The notes: a model not told the origin generated them from the letters alone. A stretch of DNA of 64,000 nucleotides from Gemmatimonadota bacterium (GCA_029262195.1 JAJCZX010000038.1:1-64000); one strand, 5' to 3'. Shown: positions 34,176 through 44,468, counted from the first letter of the stretch. Translations and numbers: made by a program.

Positions 34176-35168
34176 TTAGCAGGCAGGTGGGAGACTGGCC
34201 GGCCCGATCGCGCTCCTATCGGTGATCTGGATCTGCGTGGCCACCCACACCGGAGCTTGAGATCCCTGACCGACGACAATCCAACGGTCGTCTCCGTCAA
34301 CTAAAACCCCCTGGGCCTGGTACCTCACGTCAACGGTTACGTCCAGACAGCCGTTCGGTGGTCTGACCTCTGCCTTGAATTGGCGCAACGGGCGGGCATC
34401 GAGATTGGCGTAGACCTGATATTTGCCGTGGCGCTCAGCAAGGGGCGGATTCCTGTCGCCAGTCTCGACCGGCGTCCCGAGAAGCGCCAGAGCTCCAAGC
34501 GCCGATTCGGCAGACATCCCAACGGACAACCCTTGCCAGGTGCGGTTGGGTACCCTGAAAGTTATCGAGTAGATCGCATTGTTCAGGGCATCTACGACCA
34601 GGTCCGATCCATACTGGTATCTGGCCAGACGCCTATCTGACGGATGTTGGCCAGGCGGTTGCGTGCCCAGAACTGAAAAAAGGATTTCGACGGGGGCACC
34701 GGGTTGGACCGGGAAGGGCAGGGGTGAGGCGACAACACCCGGGCTGCGCTGATCCGAGTATTTCGCAGTATTGGTGAACCATACGACGGCCACCAGAATC
34801 ACAAGGAGCGGTATCCCGAGTTTAAGAATTTTTCGGTCGCCCGTGCGGTCGTAAATCCCTTGAATTTTGCTGCCGACTGTCTCGATCGGTGGGGCTTCCT
34901 CGTTAATACTGGCGGCTGTGCCGCGGAACAACTCGTTGAGAGTCTCCTGGCGACCAGGTGTTTTTTCCGGTTGGGCCTGCGGTGGCGTTTTGGGTCCCGG
35001 CGTGGCCGCATCCCGGGTGACGGGGCCAGTTTGACGTGCCCGCGAAGCCCGAGCCAATTCCTGCATAATACCCTGCTCGCCAGTTTTTTCGCTGGCGCAG
35101 GCGGGGCACCCGCGGGGATTGTCGTCGTTATAAGGTATGTCGTGCTTGGGGCACCGAACTAACGCCAT
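34176..35168 (-). CDS. Zinc-ribbon membrane protein of unknown function
   Basis: 330 residues. The N-terminal CPKHDIPYNDDNPRGCPACA holds CPKH and CPAC, a short zinc ribbon. A Pro/Thr/Gln-rich linker (about 40-85), a single membrane helix (ILKLGIPLLVILVAVVWFTN) and a C-terminal soluble domain of about 190 residues (SITFRVPNRTWQGLSVGMSA) follow. The ribbon would face the cytoplasm and the tail the periplasm. No family recognised. It follows dcd by 4 bases on the minus strand. Confidence 0.6.
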   Translation of the reverse strand: MALVRCPKHDIPYNDDNPRGCPACASEKTGEQGIMQELARASRARQTGPVTRDAATPGPKTPPQAQPEKTPGRQETLNELFRGTAASINEEAPPIETVGSKIQGIYDRTGDRKILKLGIPLLVILVAVVWFTNTAKYSDQRSPGVVASPLPFPVQPGAPVEILFSVLGTQPPGQHPSDRRLARYQYGSDLVVDALNNAIYSITFRVPNRTWQGLSVGMSAESALGALALLGTPVETGDRNPPLAERHGKYQVYANLDARPLRQFKAEVRPPNGCLDVTVDVRYQAQGVLVDGDDRWIVVGQGSQAPVWVATQIQITDRSAIGPASLPPAC

Positions 35169-35172
35169 AGAC

Positions 35173-35736
35173 CTACCTGAGCTTCGGGAGAGTTACGCCT
35201 ACTTGTCCTTGATATTTGCCTTTTTTGTCGGCATAGGAAGTTTTACAAATATCATCGTTGTCGGCCTCAAAGAACAGTACCTGCGCAATTCCCTCATTGG
35301 CGTAGATCTTCGCGGGCAACGGTGTTGTATTTGATATCTCGAGAGTCACGAAGCCCTCCCACTCGGGCTCGAACGGCGTGACATTGGTAATAATTCCACA
35401 CCGTGCGTAGGTGCTTTTGCCAACGCAAATGGTCAAGACGTTTCTTGGAATTCGGAAGTATTCTACCGAACGGGCCAACGCGAAAGAATTTGGCGGTACG
35501 ACGCAGATGTCTCCTTCAAACTCCACGAAGGACTTGTCATCGAAGTCCTTCGGGTCCACTATGGCCGAGGAAACGTTGGTGAAAATCCGGAACTCGTTGG
35601 CGACGCGCATATCGTATCCATAGGAAGAAACGCCGTAACTGATCGCAGAGTCAGCCATTTGCGCGTCTTCATATGGTTCGATCATTCCGTGTTCTTTGGC
35701 CATTCTGGTGATCCAACGATCCGACTTAATCGACAT
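35173..35736 (-). CDS. dcd: dCTP deaminase
   Basis: 187 residues from ATG 35734-35736, with GGAG 5 bases upstream. It makes dUTP from dCTP for thymidylate synthesis. Signatures: [25 protein letters not shown] and [20 protein letters not shown] with the catalytic Glu. The trimeric dUTPase-like fold and length match. It is divergent from the nuo operon. Confidence 0.95.
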   Translation of the reverse strand: MSIKSDRWITRMAKEHGMIEPYEDAQMADSAISYGVSSYGYDMRVANEFRIFTNVSSAIVDPKDFDDKSFVEFEGDICVVPPNSFALARSVEYFRIPRNVLTICVGKSTYARCGIITNVTPFEPEWEGFVTLEISNTTPLPAKIYANEGIAQVLFFEADNDDICKTSYADKKGKYQGQVGVTLPKLR

Positions 35737-35883
35737 TTTTCTCCAACTGTGCGCCCTGCAGGTTCGTTTCTGTCGCCGCCAAATCATCGCCGGTGACCGT
35801 GGTTTTCGAAACGCCTCAGCGTTCCGCCGGTGCTAAAGGTACCATGGAGAAATGCCGTTATCCATCATACGCCGCGAATTTGC

Positions 35884-35912
35884 TTGAACTCTTGCGCCTG
35901 GCTAGGTAACTT
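35884..35912 (+). promoter_or_regulatory. Candidate promoter of the nuo operon
   Basis: TTGAAC (35884-35889), a 17-base spacer and TAACTT (35907-35912) lie 40 bases before nuoA in the 215-base gap after the divergent dcd gene. The -10 is weak. Confidence 0.3.
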
Positions 35913-35951
35913 GCTGTCCCAATTTAGTGAAATTCTTCACAAGCCTAGAGC

Positions 35952-36308
35952 ATGAAGACCGAATACATAGCATTACTGATGTTGATGGGCCTTGTAGTTA
36001 TCACTGCGCTTGGAATGTTGGTGGGTTCACACTTCCTCTCAGCGCGACGGCCTACAAAAGTAAAATCTACGCCTTATGAGTCCGGGATTCCGGTTCTCGG
36101 TGGCACCAGGGAACGCTTCTCAGTGAAGTTCTACCTGGTAGCGATGCTTTTTATCGTGTTTGACATCGAAACCGTTTTCATGATTCCCTGGGGCGTCTCT
36201 TTCCGGCAACTCGGACTTTTCGGACTGATCGAGATGTTGGTATTTGTCCTCATACTTCTGGTAGGATTCATCTATGTATGGAAGAGGGGAGCGCTCGAAT
36301 GGGACTAG
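35952..36308 (+). CDS. nuoA: NADH-quinone oxidoreductase subunit A
   Basis: 118 residues with three membrane helices. The family loop reads [20 protein letters not shown] then [20 protein letters not shown]. It is a membrane subunit of complex I near the quinone cavity. It opens the 14-gene nuo operon; its end overlaps nuoB by 10 bases. Confidence 0.95.
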   Translation: MKTEYIALLMLMGLVVITALGMLVGSHFLSARRPTKVKSTPYESGIPVLGGTRERFSVKFYLVAMLFIVFDIETVFMIPWGVSFRQLGLFGLIEMLVFVLILLVGFIYVWKRGALEWD

Positions 36309-36916
36309 ATAATATGGATTCAGGCTCTAGCGATATAGTCTCTTCGGTTTCACCCAACTGGCTCACGACGAAACTCGACTTTCTCGTCAATTGGGGGCGG
36401 TCCAATAGTCTCTGGCCTATGCCGTTCGGGACAGCCTGTTGCGCAATCGAATTTATGGCCACGGCGGCCAGCAGATATGACATCGCGCGATTCGGGATGG
36501 AGAGGATGAGCTTCTCTCCGCGCCAGGCAGACGTGTTGCTCTGCGCCGGGAGGCTGCCGTACAAATTGGCTCCGGTTATCCGGCGGATTTACGACCAGAT
36601 GCCGCAGCCCAAATGGGTCATTTCCATGGGAGCTTGCGCTTCCAGTGGAGGCATTTTCGACACCTACTCGATGGTCCAGGGAATCGACACTATAGTGCCG
36701 GTCGACGTCTATGTACCCGGGTGCCCGCCACGACCCGAAGGTTTGCTCTACGGAATTCTTATGCTGCATAAAAAAATCCGCGGCGAGACCCTGGCCGATG
36801 CGAGCCTGCGGGACGAGAAAGAACTGGACGACTCAGGCCTCATCATGCCGGCCTCCTTAATGGATGAATTGGCCGAACCGTTCGGCAATTCGATTCACCA
36901 GACACGCTCCGAGTAA
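36299..36916 (+). CDS. nuoB: NADH-quinone oxidoreductase subunit B
   Basis: 205 residues from ATG 36299. Carries cluster N2, the last Fe-S centre before quinone: [20 protein letters not shown] (two adjacent Cys), [15 protein letters not shown] and [20 protein letters not shown] at 36278 would overlap nuoA further and is less likely. The C-terminal tail of about 45 residues beyond the conserved core is acidic. Confidence 0.95.
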   Translation: MGLDNMDSGSSDIVSSVSPNWLTTKLDFLVNWGRSNSLWPMPFGTACCAIEFMATAASRYDIARFGMERMSFSPRQADVLLCAGRLPYKLAPVIRRIYDQMPQPKWVISMGACASSGGIFDTYSMVQGIDTIVPVDVYVPGCPPRPEGLLYGILMLHKKIRGETLADASLRDEKELDDSGLIMPASLMDELAEPFGNSIHQTRSE

Positions 36917-36918
36917 TC

Positions 36919-37554
36919 GTGAACCAATCAGTCGATGCGTTACGCGCCAGGTTCGGGGAAGCGATCCAGGATCACCATGTCTCCTGCGGCGATACGTACG
37001 TTTACGTTGATGCTGATAAGGTCTATGAAATTCTCAACTGGCTCAAAGAGGAGCCGGGACAAGAGTACGACTATCTGGTAGACGTGACGGCAGTCGAATA
37101 CCGCGACCCGGAACCACCGTTGGAAGTGGTTTATGAACTGTTCTCCCATCCGCGAAAGGTGCCCCTGCGGCTTAAAGCTAAACTTGAGAAGGAAGGGGAT
37201 CTTGAGATTGATTCCGTCGTATCGATCTGGCACGGCGCGGATTGGCTCGAGCGAGAGGTCTTCGACATGTTCGGGATCAAATTCCGCAATCATCCTGATT
37301 TACGGCGAATTTTGATGTGGGAGACCTACGACGAAGGCTACCCACTGCGAAAGGACTTCCCGCTAAGAGGGAGGTTCTCACGCTCCGAACAGGTGCGACG
37401 AGTCCTCAAGGGCAATCCCGAAACGAATTACTCAGTGGAAGAAATTTCCATTGCCAAAGACAACACCTCCATACCCGACGACATGAGGCAACGACTCCTT
37501 CGGGGCGAGAGTGGCAATATCCCGGATTCAGCTAGCGAGGCTGACCGTGTCTGA
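36919..37554 (+). CDS. nuoC: NADH-quinone oxidoreductase subunit C
   Basis: 211 residues, GTG start two bases after nuoB. The 30-kDa subunit of the connecting arm: YDYLVDVTAVEYRDPEPPLE, then GADWLEREVFDMFGIKFRNH and HPDLRRILMWETYDEGYPLR. nuoC and nuoD are separate here, not fused as in E. coli. It overlaps nuoD by 8 bases. Confidence 0.95.
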   Translation: MNQSVDALRARFGEAIQDHHVSCGDTYVYVDADKVYEILNWLKEEPGQEYDYLVDVTAVEYRDPEPPLEVVYELFSHPRKVPLRLKAKLEKEGDLEIDSVVSIWHGADWLEREVFDMFGIKFRNHPDLRRILMWETYDEGYPLRKDFPLRGRFSRSEQVRRVLKGNPETNYSVEEISIAKDNTSIPDDMRQRLLRGESGNIPDSASEADRV

Positions 37555-38821
37555 GAAGAGCACTGTGGAATTCGAGCTGAGGACGCCGGGAATTGACGGT
37601 CAGGGTAACCCGACTTCACACGCTGTTGGCCTGGCTGACGATGCTCCGGATCTCCATTCGGATCATATGCTTGTCAACATCGGACCGCAGCACCCGGCTA
37701 CTCACGGGGTGCTTCGGTTGGTAGCCGAACTCGATGGCGAAGTGGTTGTCAAACTGATCCCGCACCTGGGTTACCTCCACTCCGGCTTCGAGAAACTTGG
37801 GGAATACCGGTTCTACAACCAGCTAATTCCGCTGACCGACCGCATGGATTATCTGGCTCCGATGGCCAATAACGTCGGCCTGGCCCTAACGGCCGAAAAA
37901 CTCATGGGGATCGAGATAACCGAGCGCTGCAAGGTGCTCAGGGTCATTGCCTGCGAAATGAGCCGAATAATTGCCCATCTTGTCTGGCTTGGTACCACAT
38001 CGATCGACATTGGAGCTTTTACCCCATTCCTTTGGCTGTTCCAGGAACGGGAGAAGATGTACAACCTCCAGGAAGCGTGGACCGGCGCCCGCCTGACGAC
38101 GAGCGTGACGCGTGTGGGCGGCATGATGGCCGATATTCCCGAAGGATTTGAAGCAGGTATGCGGAAATTCTTGCTCGAATTCCCCAAAACGCTAGACGAA
38201 GTAGACAAAATTCTTTCCGGCAACGGCATCTGGTGTGGTCGGACGCAGGGGATCGGCATCATGTCCGCTGAAGAAGCAGTCGATTACTCTCTTTCAGGTG
38301 CCATGCTTCGCGCCAGTGGCGTTCCCTACGACGTGCGGAAAGATCGCCCATATCTCGACTACGAGAGTTACGATTTTGATATTCCGCTGGGCGAGCACGG
38401 GGATGTCTTCGACCGATATCTCGTGCGGTTTGAGGAAATCAGGCAGTCAGCCCGAATTTTGGAGCAGGCTCTCGATCGTCTTGAAGATGGACCGATTAAC
38501 GTAGACGATCCGAGGGTAATCCTACCCCCCAAAAGCGCGGCCATGAGTGAAATGGAAGCGATGATCTTCCACTTCAAACACGTGATGGAAGGAGTAGAAG
38601 CCCCCGTTGGGGAAGCGTTCTGTTCGATAGAGGGTGCCAAAGGCGAATTAGGCTACTATCTGGTCTCCGATGGATCTGCCAAGCCGGTCCGATGGAGAGT
38701 TCGACCCCCCGCGTTCATCAATCTCGCGGCACTCCCGAAAATGTCTGAAGGGCATCTACTGTCGGACATGATAGCAATTAATGCCAGCATCGACATCGTG
38801 ATGGGCGAAGTGGACCGGTAA
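37547..38821 (+). CDS. nuoD: NADH-quinone oxidoreductase subunit D
   Basis: 424 residues from GTG 37547, which overlaps the nuoC stop (GTGTCTGA). The 49-kDa quinone-pocket subunit: MLVNIGPQHPATHGVLRLVA, HLGYLHSGFEKLGE and VGGMMADIPEG, with the C-terminal DPSxG-like region reduced to INASIDIVMGEVDR, the usual ending. An earlier start at 37511 is open but unnecessary. Confidence 0.95.
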   Translation: MSEKSTVEFELRTPGIDGQGNPTSHAVGLADDAPDLHSDHMLVNIGPQHPATHGVLRLVAELDGEVVVKLIPHLGYLHSGFEKLGEYRFYNQLIPLTDRMDYLAPMANNVGLALTAEKLMGIEITERCKVLRVIACEMSRIIAHLVWLGTTSIDIGAFTPFLWLFQEREKMYNLQEAWTGARLTTSVTRVGGMMADIPEGFEAGMRKFLLEFPKTLDEVDKILSGNGIWCGRTQGIGIMSAEEAVDYSLSGAMLRASGVPYDVRKDRPYLDYESYDFDIPLGEHGDVFDRYLVRFEEIRQSARILEQALDRLEDGPINVDDPRVILPPKSAAMSEMEAMIFHFKHVMEGVEAPVGEAFCSIEGAKGELGYYLVSDGSAKPVRWRVRPPAFINLAALPKMSEGHLLSDMIAINASIDIVMGEVDR

Positions 38822-38841
38822 CACAGGATCTGGATTAACGA

Positions 38842-39354
38842 ATGCAAGAAGCAGCAGAATATCAATCGGTTTTTGTAGGTGCGGCGAGAGAAAAACTCGA
38901 CGACATCATGAGCAGGTATCCGACAAAGCGAGCCGCGCTGTTGCCGGCCCTCTGGATTGTTCAGGAAGAGCGTGATTGGATACCTGAAGGTGCGATGATC
39001 GAGATCGCCGAACTACTGGATATTACCGCCGCACAGGTCAAAGGTGTCGCAACCTTCTACACCATGTACCACAAACACCCGGTTGGTGAAAACTTTATCC
39101 AGGTTTGCACGACTTCCCCCTGCAACGTTTGCGGGGCCGAAAATGTCGTAAAAGCTCTCCTGAAGGAGACTGGTTGTGGTGAATTGGGTGCTACTTCACC
39201 TGACGGCAAGTTTACCATCACCGAAGTTGAATGCCTGGGGGCGTGCGGGTTTGCCACGCCGATTATGGTAAACGATGACTTCCTTGATAGCGTGACAATG
39301 GAAACGGTCCCTGAGGTCGTGGCCCGCTATCGCGACGGAAAGGCGACCGGTTAA
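38842..39354 (+). CDS. nuoE: NADH-quinone oxidoreductase subunit E
   Basis: 170 residues. Thioredoxin-fold subunit that binds [2Fe-2S] N1a through CTTSPCNVCGAE and CLGACGFATPI. The N-terminal helical part (YPTKRAALLPALWIVQEERD) is typical. Stop and next start overlap as TAATG. Confidence 0.95.
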   Translation: MQEAAEYQSVFVGAAREKLDDIMSRYPTKRAALLPALWIVQEERDWIPEGAMIEIAELLDITAAQVKGVATFYTMYHKHPVGENFIQVCTTSPCNVCGAENVVKALLKETGCGELGATSPDGKFTITEVECLGACGFATPIMVNDDFLDSVTMETVPEVVARYRDGKATG

Positions 39355-40661
39355 TGGGCTATCCACACAAGTCCGATCCAAAAGAAAACGTCGTACTCAG
39401 TGAGTATTTTGGCGATGCCGGTGCCCGGACCTACGACGGCTGGGTCGAGCGAGGAGGATATAAGGCTCTAAAAACTGCCCTTGGGATGGAACCCAATGCG
39501 GTCACTGACATAGTCAAACAGTCGGGCCTTCGGGGCAGGGGCGGTGCCGGTTTCCCAACTGGTCTTAAATGGTCTTTCATGCCCAAAGAAAAGACCAGGG
39601 CCCATTATCTCTGCTGCAACGCTGACGAATCTGAACCGGGCACTTTTAAGGATCGCGAGATCATGAGGTGGACGCCTCACGCCCTTATTGAGGGCTGCGC
39701 TATTGGTCAATACGCCATTGGTGCCGAGGTCTGCTACATCTATATCCGTGGCGAGTTCACTGAACCGATCAAAGTCATGCAGGCCGCGCTGGACGCGGCT
39801 TACGCCAACGGAGTACTCGGTGATAACGCGATGGGTAGCGGCAAGAAGTTGGACATGTACATCCACCGCGGCGCGGGTGCGTACATCTGCGGGGAAGAAA
39901 CCGCGTTAATGAATTCGATCGAAGGGCGACGGGGGAACCCGAGGATAAAGCCGCCGTTTCCAGCGGCAGCAGGGCTCTTTGGCATGCCCACCACCATCAA
40001 CAACGTGGAAACACTGGCGGCCGTACCCCACATCATCAACAGGGGTGCCGAATGGTACAGCGGCCTCAGTCTCGCCAGCGAAAAAAGTTCAGGTACCAAG
40101 TTGTTGTCCGTATGCGGCAACGTTCGCAAACCGGGCAACTACGAAGTCACGATGGGCTTCCCACTTAAAGAACTCATCTACGATCTGTGCGGTGGGATGC
40201 CGGAAGGGCGAACCCTTAAAGCAGTGATCCCAGGCGGTTCCTCGGTGCCTATTCTCACCAGGGAAGAAGCCGAAGGTTGTATCCTCGACTATGAAGGTTG
40301 TGTTGCCGCCGGCACCATGCTTGGGTCCGGTGGGGTCATCGTCTTTGATGACAGCGTGGACATGGTCTATCAGATTATGCGCCTCGCCAAATTCTACGCC
40401 CACGAATCCTGCGCCCAGTGTACACAATGCCGCGAAGGAACAGCGTGGACAGTACGAATTCTCGAGCGGATTCTGGCGGGTAAGGGGACCCAGGACGATA
40501 TCGACCTGTTGCTCGACCTCGCCGACCAAATGACAGGAAAAACCATCTGCGTATTGAGTGATTCCTGCGCAGTGCCGGTCGTTAGCGGCATCACAAAATT
40601 TAGAGACGAGTTTGACGCGTACATCAGTGGTGCGCGCGAACCAGTCCTGACACACGGTTAA
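39354..40661 (+). CDS. nuoF: NADH-quinone oxidoreductase subunit F
   Basis: 435 residues; binds NADH and FMN and cluster N3. Motifs: GLRGRGGAGFPTGLKWSFMP (NADH/FMN glycine-rich), AGAYICGEETALMNSIEGRR (FMN) and SCAQCTQCREGTAW (three Cys of the 4Fe-4S centre) with the fourth Cys in GKTICVLSDSCAVP. It is the electron entry point of the complex. Confidence 0.96.
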   Translation: MGYPHKSDPKENVVLSEYFGDAGARTYDGWVERGGYKALKTALGMEPNAVTDIVKQSGLRGRGGAGFPTGLKWSFMPKEKTRAHYLCCNADESEPGTFKDREIMRWTPHALIEGCAIGQYAIGAEVCYIYIRGEFTEPIKVMQAALDAAYANGVLGDNAMGSGKKLDMYIHRGAGAYICGEETALMNSIEGRRGNPRIKPPFPAAAGLFGMPTTINNVETLAAVPHIINRGAEWYSGLSLASEKSSGTKLLSVCGNVRKPGNYEVTMGFPLKELIYDLCGGMPEGRTLKAVIPGGSSVPILTREEAEGCILDYEGCVAAGTMLGSGGVIVFDDSVDMVYQIMRLAKFYAHESCAQCTQCREGTAWTVRILERILAGKGTQDDIDLLLDLADQMTGKTICVLSDSCAVPVVSGITKFRDEFDAYISGAREPVLTHG

Positions 40662-40666
40662 CGGGA

Positions 40667-42232
40667 ATGTCCGAAGAACTGGTAAAACTCACTATTGAAG
40701 GTGTCGAGGTCAGTGTCCCGCGGGGCACCACCGTAATCGAGGCCGCCAAAGAGGCCGGGATAAACATTCCGCATTACTGCTATCACAAAGGTCTCCCAAT
40801 AGCAGGTGTGTGCCGAATGTGTTTGGTACAGATTGAAGGGGCGCCAAAACTTCAAATTTCCTGCGCCACCGAAGTTGCGGAAGGTCAGGTCGTGCGGGTG
40901 TTCGGCGAAGAAGAATCCAAAGCCCGTTCTTCAGTTCTCGAGTTCCTACTGATCAACCACCCTCTCGATTGTCCAATCTGCGATCAATCCGGAGAATGCG
41001 AACTCCAGGACTTCACATTCGATGAACGTCAGGGACAATCCAGGTACAACGATTTTCCCAAGCGCTACGATCCGGCGGAGCAGTTCGGAGACGACGTGAT
41101 GTTCGTTGCCAATCGCTGCATCCTTTGCACTCGATGCGTGAGGTTTATGGACCACGCCGCTGAGGAGCCCGTCTTAAACGTCAGCGAAAGAGGCGATCGG
41201 GCGTTCATCGGAATGCATCCCGACGCCGAGTTGAATCATCCGTGGGCGGGGAATGTTGTCGACCTTTGTCCGGTGGGCTCACTCATCTCAAAGGACTTCC
41301 TCCATAAAGCGCGAGTATGGGAGTTAGATCACACCGACAGCATCTGCACCGGATGTTCTCAGGGCTGCAATATCCATATTGATACCAGAGAGGAACTCGT
41401 CGTACGGCTGCGCCCGCGCGCCAACGAAGACGTCAATAAATTCTTTATGTGTGACGAGGGGCGTTCGAACTACCGGTGGCTCAATAGCGGCGACAGGATT
41501 GAAGCGCCTCTGGTTGCTGAAGGCGGCAGTCTTGTTGCCTCAGGTTGGGACCATGCCCTCGCCCGAGTAGCCCAGATTGTAAAAGGCTCCACAGGTGACG
41601 CCGTGGTTCTGGCTTCGGGCAAGAGCTCCAATGAGTCCTTGTTCTTCCTGCGGGAACTGTTTGGCGAGTTCGACCTAAAAGCCCACTTCCGTAACTTCAC
41701 GGTTGATGGCGAGTTGCCTCTTTCGGGGGTTGAAGGCCTCGCGTTGAGGGAAGAGAGAATCCCCAATGGTACAGGTGCCCGACAACTCGGTTACGATGAT
41801 TCGTTCAATGGTGTTTCCAACGCGTCTATCTTTTTGATCCTGGGTGACGACCTTGAAGGCATCACCCCGGAGATGCTCTCCGGTGCCAAGAATTTCATTT
41901 ACGTTGGCACCACACTTCCAGAAGCTGCCCGCAACGCGGACGTGGTGCTTCCTGCCACGACCGTTGCCGAGGAGGATGGCACGTACGTGAACCGCGATAA
42001 TCGGGTTCAACGTTTTTCGCAGGCCCGCACTGCTCCTGGAATGGGGAGGCCTGCATGGTGGGCCTTCGCAGAGGTTCTGAAGGAATTGGGTCGCGGAGAT
42101 GCCGTGGATACTGCTGCGGAGGCGTTCGACGCGATGGCGTCGAACGTCGGTGCGTTCAATGGGATGTCCTACAGTACCCTTGGGAAGAACGGACAAAAAT
42201 TGGCCGAGAGTAGTGCGGGAGTGTCGAAATGA
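40667..42232 (+). CDS. nuoG: NADH-quinone oxidoreductase subunit G, short form with an N7 site
   Basis: 521 residues, shorter than E. coli NuoG (about 900) or typical 670-700-residue forms; the loss is in the molybdopterin-like C-terminal region. All iron-sulfur sites are present: 2Fe-2S (Cys38, 49, 52, 66), His98 with Cys102, 105, 111, a 4Fe site (Cys151, 154, 157, 201) and an extra CTGCSQGC-x27-C set (Cys227, 230, 234, 262) matching the N7 cluster spacing C-x2-C-x3-C-x27-C. It overlaps nuoH by ATGA. Confidence 0.93.
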   Translation: MSEELVKLTIEGVEVSVPRGTTVIEAAKEAGINIPHYCYHKGLPIAGVCRMCLVQIEGAPKLQISCATEVAEGQVVRVFGEEESKARSSVLEFLLINHPLDCPICDQSGECELQDFTFDERQGQSRYNDFPKRYDPAEQFGDDVMFVANRCILCTRCVRFMDHAAEEPVLNVSERGDRAFIGMHPDAELNHPWAGNVVDLCPVGSLISKDFLHKARVWELDHTDSICTGCSQGCNIHIDTREELVVRLRPRANEDVNKFFMCDEGRSNYRWLNSGDRIEAPLVAEGGSLVASGWDHALARVAQIVKGSTGDAVVLASGKSSNESLFFLRELFGEFDLKAHFRNFTVDGELPLSGVEGLALREERIPNGTGARQLGYDDSFNGVSNASIFLILGDDLEGITPEMLSGAKNFIYVGTTLPEAARNADVVLPATTVAEEDGTYVNRDNRVQRFSQARTAPGMGRPAWWAFAEVLKELGRGDAVDTAAEAFDAMASNVGAFNGMSYSTLGKNGQKLAESSAGVSK

Positions 42233-43443
42233 CTCCTGAACTAAAGGGCTTCCTGCTGGTCGCGTCTCTTAAAATCTTGGTCGCGTTTTCTCTCGTGAAC
42301 GTGGGAGTGATAATGGTGATCTGGGCCGAACGCAGGGTCAGCGCTTTTTTACAGGATAGACTTGGCCCCAACCGCGTTGGACCTCTGGGATTGCTCCAGT
42401 CGCTGGCCGATGGCGTGAAAAATTTTACCAAAGAGGAAACCTATCCGGCCGAAGCTGATCCGGTCGTGTTTGTTCTGGCGCCCGTCCTTTCGTTCATTCC
42501 AGCTATGTTGGCAGCGGCTGTAATTCCGTTCGGCTCTCCGCTGCCCGGTTTCGATATGACCTTGCCGATCATCGGGCAGATTGTCTATTCCGGGGAAATC
42601 CCGATGATGATCGCCGACCTTCCCATCGGTTTCCTGTTTATCCTCGCCATTACATCGCTGGGCGTCTACGGGATCGTGATGGCGGGATGGTCTTCTAACA
42701 ACAAGTACGCCTTCCTGGGCTCCCTCCGGGGCAGCGCACAGATGGTTAGTTATGAGATCGCCATGGGTATGGGGTTGGTCGCGCTGATGATTCTGGTTGG
42801 TAACGTCACTCTGACCGAAGCCATCGCGCGGCAGCAGGAGTCGACGTGGTTTATTTTCCCGCTCTTCATCGGATTCTTCCTGTTCGCGGTTTCTTCCCTT
42901 GCCGAAACTAACCGACTGCCGTTTGATCTCCCCGAAACGGAGTCGGAATTGGTGACAGGTTTTCATACCGAATACAGCTCCATGAAATTTTCGATGTTCT
43001 TCATGGCCGAGTACGCGAACATGATTACGGCATCGGCGATGATGGCCACACTATTTTTTGGTGGATGGGATATTCCTTTTACGACCTGGGACGAGGGCCC
43101 GGCTAGCTACCTGCGTTTCTTTGCGACGTTTGGAGTGTTCCTCGCGAAGACCTGGATGTTCATGCTCACCTTTATCTGGATCAGGTGGACCTTACCCAGG
43201 TTCAGGTTCGATCAACTGATGCAGCTGGGCTGGAAGTTCATGATCCCGCTGGCTCTTGGATACATCATGTTGATCGCTACCACAGTCTGGGTCCTGGACA
43301 CCAGAGGCGTTGAATTTGGGATCGTTTACAGCCTGATCCTGTTCGCCGTCAACCTGCCGCTTACATACGTTTTGTTCTCCATCCTGGACAGAGGGAAAGT
43401 GTTGGGTGGATCACAGCATAAGAGAGTAAAGGTGTCTGCCTGA
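42229..43443 (+). CDS. nuoH: NADH-quinone oxidoreductase subunit H
   Basis: 404 residues with 8-9 membrane helices. It links the quinone chamber to the membrane arm: WAERRVSAFLQDRLGPNRVG, then KEETYPAEADPVVFVLAPVL and FDLPETESELVTGFHTEYSS (the conserved acidic loop near the quinone site). Somewhat longer than average because of an extended loop around residues 95-130. Confidence 0.96.
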   Translation: MTPELKGFLLVASLKILVAFSLVNVGVIMVIWAERRVSAFLQDRLGPNRVGPLGLLQSLADGVKNFTKEETYPAEADPVVFVLAPVLSFIPAMLAAAVIPFGSPLPGFDMTLPIIGQIVYSGEIPMMIADLPIGFLFILAITSLGVYGIVMAGWSSNNKYAFLGSLRGSAQMVSYEIAMGMGLVALMILVGNVTLTEAIARQQESTWFIFPLFIGFFLFAVSSLAETNRLPFDLPETESELVTGFHTEYSSMKFSMFFMAEYANMITASAMMATLFFGGWDIPFTTWDEGPASYLRFFATFGVFLAKTWMFMLTFIWIRWTLPRFRFDQLMQLGWKFMIPLALGYIMLIATTVWVLDTRGVEFGIVYSLILFAVNLPLTYVLFSILDRGKVLGGSQHKRVKVSA

Positions 43444-43949
43444 TGGCTATTTCAGTCAAGGTGATGCAACGTAAGAATCAGGAGATCAGCTACCTCCGGG
43501 CGGCGCTGAAAGGGATGGCCTTGACGTTCAGTCATCTGAAACGCCCCAGCGTCACAATGCAATATCCGGAGGAGACAAAAACCGAAGATTGGAAATTGCC
43601 GGAGCGCTGGCGCGGTACACACCGCATGCTGACCGATGAGCAGGGTAGGGCAAAGTGCGTTGCGTGCGGCCTTTGTCCGCAAATCTGCCCGGCGAACTGT
43701 ATCAAACTGGTTCCGGGCGAAGACGAGGAGGGACATCGTTACCCGCTTGTTTACGAAATCGACGAGTTCCGATGCGTATTCTGCGGATATTGCCAGGAAG
43801 TATGCCCGGAAGAAGCGATCCATGTTGGACAACACTATGAGAACGCTGAATACAGCCGTGACCGCTTCGTCTATGACCTGGAACGTTTGTGCGCTCAGAC
43901 GCACCCGGTTTCTACACTCTGGGATCCGTCGGATGCGAGGGGTGAATAG
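43443..43949 (+). CDS. nuoI: NADH-quinone oxidoreductase subunit I
   Basis: 168 residues with two 8Fe-ferredoxin motifs for clusters N6a and N6b: CVACGLCPQICPANCIK and CVFCGYCQEVCPEEAIHVGQ. It passes electrons from NuoG towards N2. It begins in the nuoH stop (TGATG). Confidence 0.96.
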   Translation: MAISVKVMQRKNQEISYLRAALKGMALTFSHLKRPSVTMQYPEETKTEDWKLPERWRGTHRMLTDEQGRAKCVACGLCPQICPANCIKLVPGEDEEGHRYPLVYEIDEFRCVFCGYCQEVCPEEAIHVGQHYENAEYSRDRFVYDLERLCAQTHPVSTLWDPSDARGE

Positions 43950-43952
43950 GCG

Positions 43953-44468
43953 ATGACTCTGCCACTTTTTTGGGTGTTCGGGGGAATTGCGATCCTCTCG
44001 GGGTTCATGTGCATCACGCGGCGGAGCCCTGTAGCCAGCGCCCTTTGGCTGATTCAGACAATGTTCTCGCTGGCAGGGATTTACGTCCTGCTTGATGCCC
44101 AATTCATCGCAGTAATACAGGTACTGGTCTATGCCGGCGCGATCATGGTGATCTTTTTGTTCGTGATCATGTTGTTGAACCTGGGTCGAACCAAGACCAC
44201 CGACATGGTTGGGCGGCCCGGCCAGATCACGTCCCTCGTCCTTGGTACGTTGATGACGCTAGAGCTTTTCGTCCTCAACAAAGTGATTCCAGCCGAGCAG
44301 TTCAGGTTACCTGAGGGAACGATGGCCACGATGACCGATGAAATGGGGGCCGTCGGTATGATCGCTGAGCCTCTGTTCCGGGGCTACATAGTTCCGTTTG
44401 AGATTACGTCCGTGCTGCTTCTTGCTGCGGTGGTAGGGGCGGTCGTCCTGGCAAAGAGGAAAATTTAA
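43953..44468 (+). CDS. nuoJ: NADH-quinone oxidoreductase subunit J
   Basis: 171 residues with five membrane helices. Helix 3 carries the pi-bulge region ([20 protein letters not shown]) that helps couple quinone reduction to proton pumping. Last codon overlaps nuoK (TAATG). Confidence 0.94.
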   Translation: MTLPLFWVFGGIAILSGFMCITRRSPVASALWLIQTMFSLAGIYVLLDAQFIAVIQVLVYAGAIMVIFLFVIMLLNLGRTKTTDMVGRPGQITSLVLGTLMTLELFVLNKVIPAEQFRLPEGTMATMTDEMGAVGMIAEPLFRGYIVPFEITSVLLLAAVVGAVVLAKRKI

